64,000 nt of DNA from Scatophagus argus (lineage: Eukaryota; Chordata; Actinopteri; Scatophagidae). Shown piece by piece: positions 12,075 to 22,615 of this stretch. Where the stretch lies: assembly GCF_020382885.2 (NCBI RefSeq), contig NC_058513.1, positions 9,457,774 to 9,521,773 on the forward strand, written 5' to 3'. Below the pieces are notes generated by a model, which was not told the DNA's origin, searched no databases, and saw only the letters and a list, made by a program, of their open reading frames with translations. Position 1 is the stretch's first letter, and each line of letters opens with the position of its first letter. The position numbers were made by a program, and so were the translations under genes.

Positions 12075-14351
12075 CCCACCCCAGGACAGGGGGTATTAAA
12101 GGGTTTTTATTTTGTGGGGGGAGGGGGGGCTGTGGCTCCCTAAGAGAAATTTTGGTAAGGTATGTAGAGATAATGAGCTCACTAATGGGCGTGCCACACA
12201 GCCTGCCAAACCTGGATATTTGGGGTAGTGCCACCACCTGACCCGCTGACCCATATTTATCCTAGTAGTTTTGAATTTGCTTTTACAATTATCCTCTCAT
12301 CTCTTCGTTATCAAACGTACATCTTGGAAATATGCACCTGTTCGGGAATGCAGTCATCCTGCACAGAAAAAACGAGTTTTCAAAACCTGCAAGAAAAGAG
12401 CTTAATGACTCTTTGAGACTTTTTAGAAATAAAATAAGATACGTCTTTATTAGTCCTGCACTGGAGAAATTCACAAATGGAGACGGTGAGAAGGGAAACG
12501 TGGTTCACTGTAGTTTATCTCTAAGTATTTTTGTGGCACATTTTGAATCCCTAATGTCTGTGTTTAGACACTGGACTGTTTCTATCATATCATGTGTTCC
12601 CTTTACATATCAATGTACAGGAAATACACTGTTCTGATACTTTCCCGGTGCTTGTAAAAGTTCAATGTCATTTGTGAGGAACCCATCAAATGTGTATTTA
12701 TTGGTGACACTATCCAAAAAATAGAACATTAAGTACATCATAATGACAACATGAGAGATGTTTTTCTTTTTGAGACTTTTGATTCTGTTTTGTATCCAAG
12801 TAGCAGAATTGGTAAACGACATTGGCACATTTTGTGTAAGAACTACAAAAATAGGTGTTTCTATAGACACTATAGAAAGATTAATACTGAAGTCATGACC
12901 TTGCACACAGAGCAGCCACTGAACAGGCTCATAGCTCAGTCTTTTGACAGAGTCTGTCATCATTGTCCTGAAAATCTGGTGCCTTCCTGTGAGAGGAGAA
13001 TTGGAGGAACTCAGTTAAGCACACATGTTTCCCACACTCTCCTCTCCGTTATTTTCAATCAATCCCATTGCTCAGTCCAGAGCAGCTCTGAAATTATAGG
13101 TCCTGGTATGTAGTGTTTAGTATGTCGGTTGCACTGTAATCAGCGCTTCAGTCAGTCATCTGCTTCGGCAGGAAGGAACACAAGAAGGACGAGACAGCCT
13201 TGACTGGACCCTTGGCAGGGTGCCTGAACAGTCAACACCTCAGACATGCAGCTTGCTGTAAAGGGCGAATCACAAGAAAGGGTTTACGATCAGCGACATG
13301 CTTTTTCTTTTAACCCATGCTATGTGCATTAAGGCATTTGATTGTAAATGGCTGATGTGATAATGCAGGTCAAGAGCGTAGTTAAGCCCGGTATGATGAA
13401 CCAAAGAACCTCCAGCCAAGTGACTCGCGGTCGTCTCAGTATTTAGGTTACTGGGTTGTATTTATATACGTGTATGTGAATGTTGCTTGTATGCATGCAT
13501 GCATGTGTGTATGTATGTATGTATATTTCATTGTATGATTATCAGATATTAATATCATGTATTTCCTTTACTTTTTATACCATCATGATGTCATGGGTGA
13601 TGTGTGAGCAATTATTTATCATGACGAAATTCAACCTATTGAATTTTGTGTTGAATTCTGTGTGTATACAAATAAGTACAGTGTCAAAAATATATGTTTT
13701 ATTGTGAAACTGAATCAAAAATGATTCAATTTTATTGTTTATATTGTTTTGTATGTGGTCACTAATAAAGTCATGATTTTAAATTAGTGTTGTTTGTTTT
13801 ATGAATGAAAAACTTTTTATTAGATTTTTATTGTTTTTTAACATTTAAAGTTTGTAAGAACAAAAGAACAGGTAAAATGCTGCTGCAAGACAAATGTTAA
13901 TACTTTATCACTTAAATTCTTCTAACGGAGAGCTGACAATTGCTGACTTTTTACACTTCTGAATTGTGAATATATTTTTGCTTTTTTAATAGGTTATGTG
14001 TTAGCACCTGTTGGCCTCACACCAGCTGTATGTGTCCACTGTGTGTGTATGTGCGTGTGTGCGTGTTTCTGTGCACCAATCACCACATCCACCATCGGTG
14101 CATCAAAGTTGTCAGTGAGCAATGTGAAGAGGTCAGTCCTGCTGATGTATAGAAAGAAGAGGGGGAGGGCGGGCTGTCCTTGGTAAGGTGTCCTACAGAC
14201 ATCCAAGCATCCATCTAACCATTTTAAGGAAAAACATACATACACATCTCCAATTACAAGCCCTCCACCCTCCGTCCCAGTGGCGTGGACATGAGTGTGT
14301 ATCTCAGGTCCAAGACACTGGCTCTGATTCCTTCACCTCTGTCCTGCATTA
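12075..14351. other. intergenic between divergent PRY-SPRY genes
   Basis: About 2.3 kb separates the TATA boxes of copies 1 and 2. It contains a short repeat remnant (about 12,420-12,477), a (TGCA/TGTA)n microsatellite near 13,489-13,526, and an AATAAA word near 13,764 followed by T/G-rich DNA with no recognisable gene before it. The 120-codon open frame at 12,751-13,113 resembles nothing I know and has an opposing frame over it. Confidence 0.5.
12420..12477 (+). repeat. remnant of common teleost repeat
   Basis: The words 'aataagatacgtctttattagtcc' and 'ctggagaaattcaca' (gap between) resemble the frequent fish interspersed sequence whose core is 'ctttattgatccc...ggaaattc'. Better copies of a related kind lie at about 57,600 and 62,960. 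Confidence 0.45.
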
Positions 14352-14353
14352 CA

Positions 14354-14362
14354 GGTATATAA
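14354..14362 (+). promoter_or_regulatory. TATA box of PRY-SPRY copy 2
   Basis: GGTATATAAGAG lies about 95 bases before the ATG at 14,452, giving an expected start site near 14,385. The position relative to the ATG resembles that of copies 1 and 3. Confidence 0.6.
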
Positions 14363-14451
14363 GAGTGTTACTAAGCTGTCACACAACAGAGCCAACAGAG
14401 ACTCATCAGACCTGTGACATCAGCTGAGACAGGCTCACTGCTGGCATCAAG

Positions 14452-17444
14452 ATGCCCACCACCACAAGGATCATTTCTGACACCCGCAAGTCAGATAAAG
14501 GTGAACTTTATTTCATCAATTAATATTTTTTCCTCCTAAATCTCATACCTTTTTGAACACTTCTAAATGTCTGAGACTGTGTAACCCATCAATCTGCTGT
14601 GTTTAGTGTTGTTTAATGCATTTAATATTTAATTATTAGTAATAAGCATTCTTTAAATGTACTAATTTAATAACCTCAGCCCACGCATGCAGCACTGGTG
14701 GCTCTTTTATTATCCTCTGAGGCAGACCTTCAGTGAACGGGTCACTAGAGTTTATGTCTGTGTGAAAAGCGCAATATTTCACTGGATGATTTCATGCTTG
14801 TCGTTATCACGGGTGCATAATGGTTTCATTGCCTGGAAGCGAGGGTCTGCAAGTGTCAACATCATCTACATTAAAAAAGATTTAACTTGCCGCATGTATT
14901 TAACATGCTGTACTGTCGGTATAATGCCAAGCTTGAAAAAATGGGACACTGAACAGGATCGTAACTGGGGGCATTCAGTGTAATCTCGTCAGAACTCACT
15001 TATGTCAGCCTCTAAACTGTGACAGCAAGGAAAACTAACTCACTTGTAACGGATACAGCAAGGAGTTGATTACCTATAATGAAAAATGTTCATTCAAAGG
15101 CCATCACAGTTTGATTAACAAGCCACACACAGATTTGGGGCTGAGGCTGCCTTTAAGCTTAAATGTTTTATATGGTGTCAGGTTGTAATGAGAACAGACA
15201 AAGCAGTTATTTTCATCACCTTATGCTATATCCGGACAGGTGGCTTAACATTCTCGTATGGTCTCTCTTAGCCTCCAGTCAACACAGAGATAAACATCAG
15301 CTCATTTAGACATGACACGCATACCAAGCGGAGTAAAAATAACCGTTAAGTTTGAAAAATGTGGATAATGATGACAAGTAGATTTAAATGCAGCGGAAAA
15401 GTGCAGCCTAACCTTGAACTGTCTGTCTCAACACCTACAGCACCTAAAAAAAACCTACATTTTTATTTTATTTTATTTTTCCAAATTCAGGGAAGTAAAC
15501 TTAATTAATTAGCTAATTTTGTGAGATGATTCTGATGTGCGAAGAACTAACAGTTTATTTTGGAGGTGATGTTGCTTGTTGATATAAATAAAACACATTA
15601 TTTGTGTTGACATCTTAATGCTGAGGGATTAAGTGTCTCCTCTCCTTGATCTCTGTCATTAAGAAAAAAACTGGAAACTGAATTCTAAAACATGATACCA
15701 AAGTCTTAGTTTCAAAATTGGCATCAGGGATAAGCCTGTTATGTAACTATAATTTAGCAATTATTTCTGCATGGAAAGTTATGGCACAATACTGCTGCCT
15801 GTACTCAAACTTCATTTGAAATCATTGAAATCTAAATGCCAGCAGAATTATTTTTCATCTGTATTACTTTAAGCTTATTTTATTAAAGATATTTCCCTTC
15901 ATTATTGAGTTTAGAGATGAAGAACAAGTGTTACAATCCATTATCATCACATAAGCGCTATTGCAATATAGCTGCAATTTGTCACTCTGTCATTTGGCTG
16001 TTATTTAGCTCCATGAACAAAAGGTGGGATCTTCATCCCAAGCTTATCAGATCTGAGCATGCAGATCATGTCACTCTGCTTAACTGTTAAACCTCTCTGA
16101 GCTTCACGCTGGGCTCTGCTGTGACCATAGCCGACCCTGCAGCATGTGAGGTGTCTTGACGGTTCCAGCCGCGTGGCATGAATCAACCACTGGCTCCAGA
16201 AAGCATGCAGTTGCTGATGTGATGATCTGACAGAAACAGGTGGTTTTCCAAGTATACTCAGTGTTTCAGTGGCCGTCATCTGTCGAGACACACCTGACAC
16301 ATACCGCTGCCTTTAGTGTTTATAACAGTATGCTGCCATCAATATAGGAAGCTCTAGTGAAAACAAATTCTTGTGCTTTATTTTTGCAGCAAAAAAAAGC
16401 AAAGCTGGAAACACACCTTCAGGTAAGACCTTTACATCATTATAAGTTGTTTTGAAGGCAGACAAACAAATCTCACCGCCTCTGATTTTGACTGATGTGG
16501 TTCTGTTACTCCTCAGAGAAGATCCCAGCCTATGAGCAGAATATCCCTGAACCAAAATGCAGAGCTGATCTCATCAAATGTGAGATTCTCACCCTTTCCA
16601 CCTGATTTTATCCTACAACAATTCGATTCTTGATTGTTCATAAATGATCATTTCTTTGTGTTTATTCAGATTGGATCAACCTTACCCTGGATGACAAGAC
16701 AGCCAATAAGATGCTGTGGATCACAGAGGGTGGTGCTAAGGTAGCCCGCATGACAGATACCGTCACCTGTCCGGTCTTGGATAGACCAGAACGATATGAG
16801 TATGCTCCACAGGTACGCTGTGAAGATGTTCTCAAAATGTGTTCAGTCTGAAGTGAGAGTAAAATGAACCAGGGCTGTCCTCTGTTTATCTAACTCTTGA
16901 GCTAACAGAGAACGCAAGGCTGCTTCAAATTCTCCGCAGTGACAGCTACAATAAATCACAGGTTATGTTAGATTACCTCTAAATTACACTGTCATTCTCA
17001 TCCACATACCAAAAGGTCCTTTGCAAAGAAGGCATCTTGGGCTTCCGAGGATACTGGGAGGTGGAGTTTTCGGGATGGGTCGTGGTTGGAGTAGCATATG
17101 AGCATGCAGCCAGGAGGAACAGTGAGGGACCCTGCGGTCTGGGAGAGAACGAGGAGTCCTGGGGTCTTGGGTGGAGCGGTTCCTGCTATCATGCCTGGCA
17201 CAAAAGTCAGAATATAGAGATCACAGGGATTCCTAAGTGCTCCACAATTGGTGTTTACCTTGACCAGCCCGCTGGCATCCTTCATTTCTATGCTGTAGAG
17301 GAGACGAAGGAGGGAGAGGAGAGCCCAGGAGGAAAGGAGGTTAAACTGTTGCAGCAGGTTAAGAGCTCCTTTAAGGAGAAAATGATTCCAGGTTTCTGGG
17401 TGGGGACACAGTCGCACTGTTTGATTGTAAGGAAGGAGGAATGA
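14452..17444 (+). CDS. stand-alone PRY-SPRY (B30.2) protein, copy 2, 238 aa
   Basis: Exons are 14452-14500, 16390-16422, 16517-16579, 16670-16812 and 17016-17444 (49, 33, 63, 143, 429 nt), encoding 238 residues. Exons 2-5 match copy 1 in length and phase exactly. The leader is short and basic (DTRKSDKAKKSKAG), followed by [18 protein letters not shown] is in exon 4 ([22 protein letters not shown]) and SPRY in exon 5 ([30 protein letters not shown], ending PGFWVG). An acidic, gly-rich loop ([14 protein letters not shown]) sits between the last strands. No RING, B-box, membrane segment or signal peptide is seen, so a cytosolic interaction protein is the likely reading; its target is not known. 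Intron 1 is long (1.9 kb). It lies in tandem with copy 3 and divergent from copy 1. Confidence 0.88.
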
Positions 17445-17534
17445 AGGACTGACATTATATTATCATGTCATAGAGTCAGTGATCATGAGCTGACCTCTGG
17501 CTGATAGAGGAGTGAAATTATGTCATCCCATTGT

Positions 17535-17540
17535 AATAAA
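17535..17540 (+). terminator. poly(A) signal of PRY-SPRY copy 2
   Basis: AATAAA lies 91 bases after the stop codon, in a short AT-rich 3' UTR. A second AATAAA occurs near 17,835. Confidence 0.55.
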
Positions 17541-17544
17541 GCTG

Positions 17545-18365
17545 TAATATAACTGTAATTAAACTATTAACCCACTGAAATATATTCCTTCACATTATAT
17601 CTGTGCCAGATGTATGCTGGTACATTTCAATAATTAAGTGCAATCCAGATGGGGTTAATTTTGGGATTGAACTTCCTGTGTTTTGTAGACTTTCTTGAAG
17701 CCACTTGACCACTCAAGGTTTACACTGATATTTATACGTATTTTTATTCCTCCATTGTTATTGTTTGCTAAGAACGTATCAGCTACCTGATTTGGTATGA
17801 GTGTATACAGAATGTTTAATGTGCCAAACTTTAAATAAATAATAAAACACTGAGTAAGATGTATTTTGTTATGATGATTTGTTAACATGATGAAGATGAA
17901 CTTTGAACTTTGGTAAACCTTTTTAACTTGAAGGAGAATTTAAGAGACATTGCCAGAAATGCTGTAATCAAACGGATTCTATTCCTTAAAATTATTTTCA
18001 TTAAAACCTGATGGGTCATGTAGGCCACAGATCATCTGTCACATAGCTTAACATCTTCTCTCTCCTTCAGCTGAGGTGTCTCTGTTTATGCAGTTCTGTT
18101 TCCTCCTTAACCACTCGTGCTGACAACACTGACGAAACCAGTTTCTGAGTCTTACTTTCAGTCCTGTTTGCAACCATCTTCTTGCTTTTCTGAACACACT
18201 CCTAAAGTTTCAGGGGTGTCAAATGCCTGTGTCAGCCTCACTTATATCAATATGTCAAAGTCAAGTGCGTACACTCCCTTCACCCCCTGCTGAAAACCTG
18301 TTCCACTGACCTCAACAGCGCTCTCAGACACTCCTACGGTGCCCCTGCCTAATCTTCACTGGGGG
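17545..18365. other. spacer between PRY-SPRY copies 2 and 3
   Basis: About 0.8 kb with no open frame of interest. The distal part is pyrimidine-rich and leads into the copy 3 promoter. Confidence 0.5.
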
Positions 18366-18372
18366 TATAAAA
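18366..18372 (+). promoter_or_regulatory. TATA box of PRY-SPRY copy 3
   Basis: The sequence GGGGGTATAAAAGTC is a near-ideal TATA element, about 105 bases before the ATG at 18,474. It predicts a start site near 18,397. Confidence 0.7.
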
Positions 18373-18473
18373 GTCAAGTGGAAGACGAAGACCTTACACC
18401 TCTACTTTGGATGAATCAGAACATTTTGAAGCCTCTGGACGTGGATTATTAGCACACAGCACACAACCTCAAG

Positions 18474-19907
18474 ATGCCAGCTAGACCCAATTCTACAATA
18501 ATCCTCTCAGAGAATAACAAAAAAGGTAAAAAGAAAAAAAGGGCAATTGTGCAATGCAAAACAAATTTATTAACATTATTTATTTTGATTAATTTAACAC
18601 ATGTTGTGCACTAGCATTTTGTCGGGCATAGTGGAGTCAGAATAAATGAGTAAATAAACAAATGTGTGGTTCAGCAGTAATACAAACAGGTTTTTCCTTT
18701 TCCTGCCTAGACTATAAGGATGATGGAAGTTTAGAAGTCATACTCTCCATAAATTTGCAATATTCAAACTATGTGACATGATACAACTTTAACCTTGCAC
18801 ACAATAGGTCTCAAAAGTTTAGGAACAAGCTTCTTGTTTCTTTGAAAAATGCCATCATACTGCTTAAACCCCTCATCAAGAATAGTATTTCCTATCAGGA
18901 CTGTTAGAGGATTGCATCATGTGTTTGTGTGAAGCAGTAAACAGCTCTTCACATTCTTGCAGTGTAACCTTTGACCTTAACCTTTACAGGGAAGAAAGTT
19001 AAATTAAACAAGAATGAGAAGACAAACGCAGGTAACGGATTTGATGCATGCATCAGCTTATTCATATTATTAGAGTTAGAATTTACGGCATTTCCCTTTT
19101 CTTACAGAAAAAGTTTCCACTTATGTGCCAGACATCCCAGAGCCAACAAGCAGGGCTGAGCTCTTGAAGCGTACGAGTAGATTTTTTTGGTTTTTCTCAA
19201 ATAATTCAGTGTTCAGCAATACTTTCCACAATTTATATAAAAACCAAAGTTGATTTTCCCCTGTAGACTGGATAAATTTGTCTCTGGATGATAAGACTGC
19301 CAACAAGATGCTGTGGATTTCTGACCATGGGTCTAAAGTGTGTCGTAGAACTGAAGAGGTTTGTCCGGTACTAGACAGACCGGAGAGATATGAGTATTCC
19401 CCACAGGTAAGTCAGACATACATGCAGTTACAGACTACCTGCTAAAGAAACAAATATGCTTTCATTTTCTTCCTTTTTTCCTGCATTTCTTCAAAGGTGG
19501 TGTGCAAAGAGGCTATTTGGAACATGAGGGCTTACTGGGAGGTGGAGTTCTCAGGGTGGGTGGTAATAGGAGCCACCTATGAAGGAGCAGGGCGGAGGGC
19601 AAATTCTGGACCAAGTGGCCTTGGAGAAAACGAGGAGTCCTGGGGTCTATGTTGGTCAGGAACACGTTACCAGATCTGGTTCAATGGCATGAACAAAGAC
19701 ATAAATGATGTTCCGCACTGCTCCACAATCGGCGTTTACCTTGACCAGCCTGCAGGGATTATAAGCTTTTATGTTGTAACCGGTGATGCAGCAGAGAGGG
19801 AGGTTAAGCTGCTGCATAAAGTTAAGACTACTATTGACAAAAAGATTCTCCCAGGTTTCTGGATGGGAATTCAATCATCTTGCACAATACAAAAGAGACC
19901 AGAATGA
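18474..19907 (+). CDS. stand-alone PRY-SPRY (B30.2) protein, copy 3, 235 aa
   Basis: Exons are 18474-18525, 18990-19031, 19108-19170, 19267-19406 and 19497-19907 (52, 42, 63, 140, 411 nt), giving 235 residues. It has the same intron phases as copies 1 and 2, but exon 2 is three codons longer ([14 protein letters not shown]), PRY is one codon shorter ([10 protein letters not shown] instead of the [11 protein letters not shown] form) and the late SPRY loop is shorter (TGDAAERE). Landmarks are [45 protein letters not shown] and PGFWMG. This is the most diverged of the three. There is no stop, frameshift or lost splice site, so it appears functional. The role is unknown beyond a protein-binding domain. 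Confidence 0.88.
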
Positions 19908-20211
19908 GTTGCTAAAGCTGAGAGTGATCAAATCTGTCTTGATGCGGTCAGATGTTAACATTTCACCGTTAACTGGTGCTAATGTTTTATTCACATATTC
20001 CTGTAATCACACTGAATCAAACATGAATCCATTCTGTTCTGTTTGTGGAAGTTGTTTAAAAACATTCATTGTTGGACATTGGTCATTTTCATGTACTATT
20101 TGTCAGATATTTATTTTCTGTATGTCTTGTTCTGGAACATCAAATTGGATATTTATTAACTAACTATGATATTATGAGTGTTTGGTTGTCTTGAGGCATT
20201 ATGAAATTTGA

Positions 20212-20217
20212 AATAAA
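20212..20217 (+). terminator. poly(A) signal of PRY-SPRY copy 3
   Basis: AATAAA lies about 305 bases after the stop codon, followed by T/G-containing DNA. It is the first such hexamer downstream. Confidence 0.55.
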
Positions 20218-20224
20218 GAATGTG

Positions 20225-22578
20225 TCATGATAAATGAATGAATCCTTACATAAAATTACTTTTTAATAAAAAATATTCTTCTTCATTGTCAAGTTTATAA
20301 ATTATGACTTGTCATATTTTAAGTTTAATAGCTCTGTAACTAACAAAACTTTGTTCTGGAGATGAAAGTGAAAAAAATCCACAGATTTCATATTCATTTT
20401 CCAACAATTTAAAATGGATTCAGTGCTTAGCTTAATGTATAGCTTCTCATGTTTCTGTCTGAAGGTTGAAGAACTTGGTGCGTTCCACAGTTGCACACAC
20501 AGCATAAAGCACTCGCAGCATCAATCTCCTCTACATTTTGCTGCATAAAGAAAATGGAGTGAGAATCGCTCCCCTCGTGGTTAAGGGAACTCACTTTGAT
20601 ATGTGAGAGGCTTCAGCTTGAAGATCACTTTCCTACTTTGACAGGTGGGCCTCAACTCCTGCCGCCTTCACACCTAGAGCATGAGCTTTACAGGAACTAA
20701 ATGTGGGGCACCCACACAAACACAGAACATACACACAGGTCCGGAGCATCACGAAACCTCATTTAGCAAGTGTCATTAAGAACCCCATTGAGCGACTGTA
20801 CATGCAAGTCATGCCAGGATTTCATACACTTTAACTGCTGTCATTTCTTTTGCATACTGTGCAATGAAGGTCGTGTGTGACTGAAACAGCCTGGGAAAAG
20901 AAATACATGTAAACATGAAAAACGACACGTTAACCCTTAGGTGCACAGGCCATTAGAACAAAGATATCAGCCACAGCAAACAGTTCCAAAAGCCCACTGT
21001 GCATCTGCTTACAGGAGAAACTGCTGTGACCTTATCCTCAACGCAACACGAACACGGGAACAACTGAGAATGTTGAAGAGTTGGTGTTTTGACAAAAGAC
21101 TGCTGAAAAAGCAAAAAACAATAGAGTTTGGGAAAGTCTATGTCAGAGCACACTCTCTGTTTGGTCAGATGATATGTCTGACCAGTCAGTGTCTGCAGTC
21201 TTTTGACTCCACCTTTAGCTTAGGTTTCTTGGAACCCCAGCAGAAGCGATACTGAAAAAAGCACTGTCCAAAACCTTAGACAATGAAAAACTGAAAAAAA
21301 CATCTGAAAGTGGGTCAAGTTGAGTCAAACCAAGCTGTATACCATGCAGTGAAAATGGGTATAATGGGCATAAACTGGTTAGGTTTTAAGTTCATCCATG
21401 GCTGCATTAATATTAGCTTGCAGCCTTGATGTTAACTAGCTACTGTATAAAGTATTGTAATTTCATTGTATTAGCAGTAGATAACATTTCTCATACTGTG
21501 AATTATGTCATATTCATCCTGCACAAATATACAAATAAAATGCAACAAATTATGCCATTTTAGTTGCATCCAAAGTCATATGAAAGTGACTTTTAGCAGT
21601 TTTAGGTTTCTGTACTGCAGGTATAGAGGACAAATCCCCAATGGGCTACTTGATAAATATATGATGAATATTAGATAGTTGAGAGTTGTCACAGCTCATG
21701 AAAGGCACACTTTGTAGATTTGCAAAAAAAATATATAAACAACTGTTTGTTTCACCAACCATAAAAACAAACAAGGATTTAGTTACATAACTGCATGTAT
21801 ATATATAATGGCTAAAGCACATCTAAGCATGATTTATGCAGTGGGTCCGATGATGAGTATGAGTGAGAATTTACAGTCAGTAAGCTTGACGGCTAAACCT
21901 ATATGACAGGTACAAGCATCCTTCAGGGATCAACGAAAACACAACTGGAGACCGTGATCCAAGAATAATCACACCCACAGCGACTGGATATGATGTATCT
22001 GGACGCGCTTATGCGAGGCATGTGAGTGAGTGGTAACCCTAAGCTTGTGTCATGAGCAAAGTGGCATAAGCTATGGCCTATAAGTGACACATATAGTATG
22101 ACATGTCGGTTGAAGGTAAGAGTGTCCTACATTTCAAGCGGCTGTGTGCTCTGCTTTGAAAGCAATCTGAATAAAAGCTTCAAATAAAAAACAAAGTAAT
22201 TTCTGACCTTTCTGATGAACCTACATTTGACTGTGAAAGAAATAAAGTGTCAAATATATAATTTATTAAGAGCACCTATAGATAAAAAACGGTTTTCATC
22301 TGTAGTCCTGATGTCAGTGACCTCTTTTGGCCACTGGTGTGGCGGCTTGATGAGTTGTGTCTGATCCTAATTTAAATTCAGTGCACTGCCATGATATTGT
22401 TCTCATCTGGTCCAGCACCACCCTACAGATGACATGTAACACTTATTTATTCTGACACTACTGGTCCCAACAGAGTTCCTGCCTCATGTAGCCACTGGCC
22501 TACGTTCAGTCTGTCAGTAGTCCAGCATGGCCTGGTGGGAGCATCAGTTACATGTTCACTCTTTCTTTGTATGTACAG

Positions 22579-22615
<37 letters not shown>

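Noticed and set aside
12751-13113. 120-codon open frame between the divergent PRY-SPRY genes
   Set aside because: No recognisable domain, opposed by another open frame, and no supporting promoter or repeat protein similarity.
13764-13769. AATAAA with a T/G-rich follower, suggesting a transcript end
   Set aside because: No gene can be recognised upstream on the plus strand, and the hexamer is common in this AT-rich DNA.
10626-19907. Stonustoxin-type toxin genes
   Set aside because: The PRY-SPRY domain resembles the C-terminal domain of fish pore-forming venom proteins, but no MACPF-like or other toxin domain is present and the proteins are only about 240 residues. The same domain is widespread in non-toxic fish proteins.
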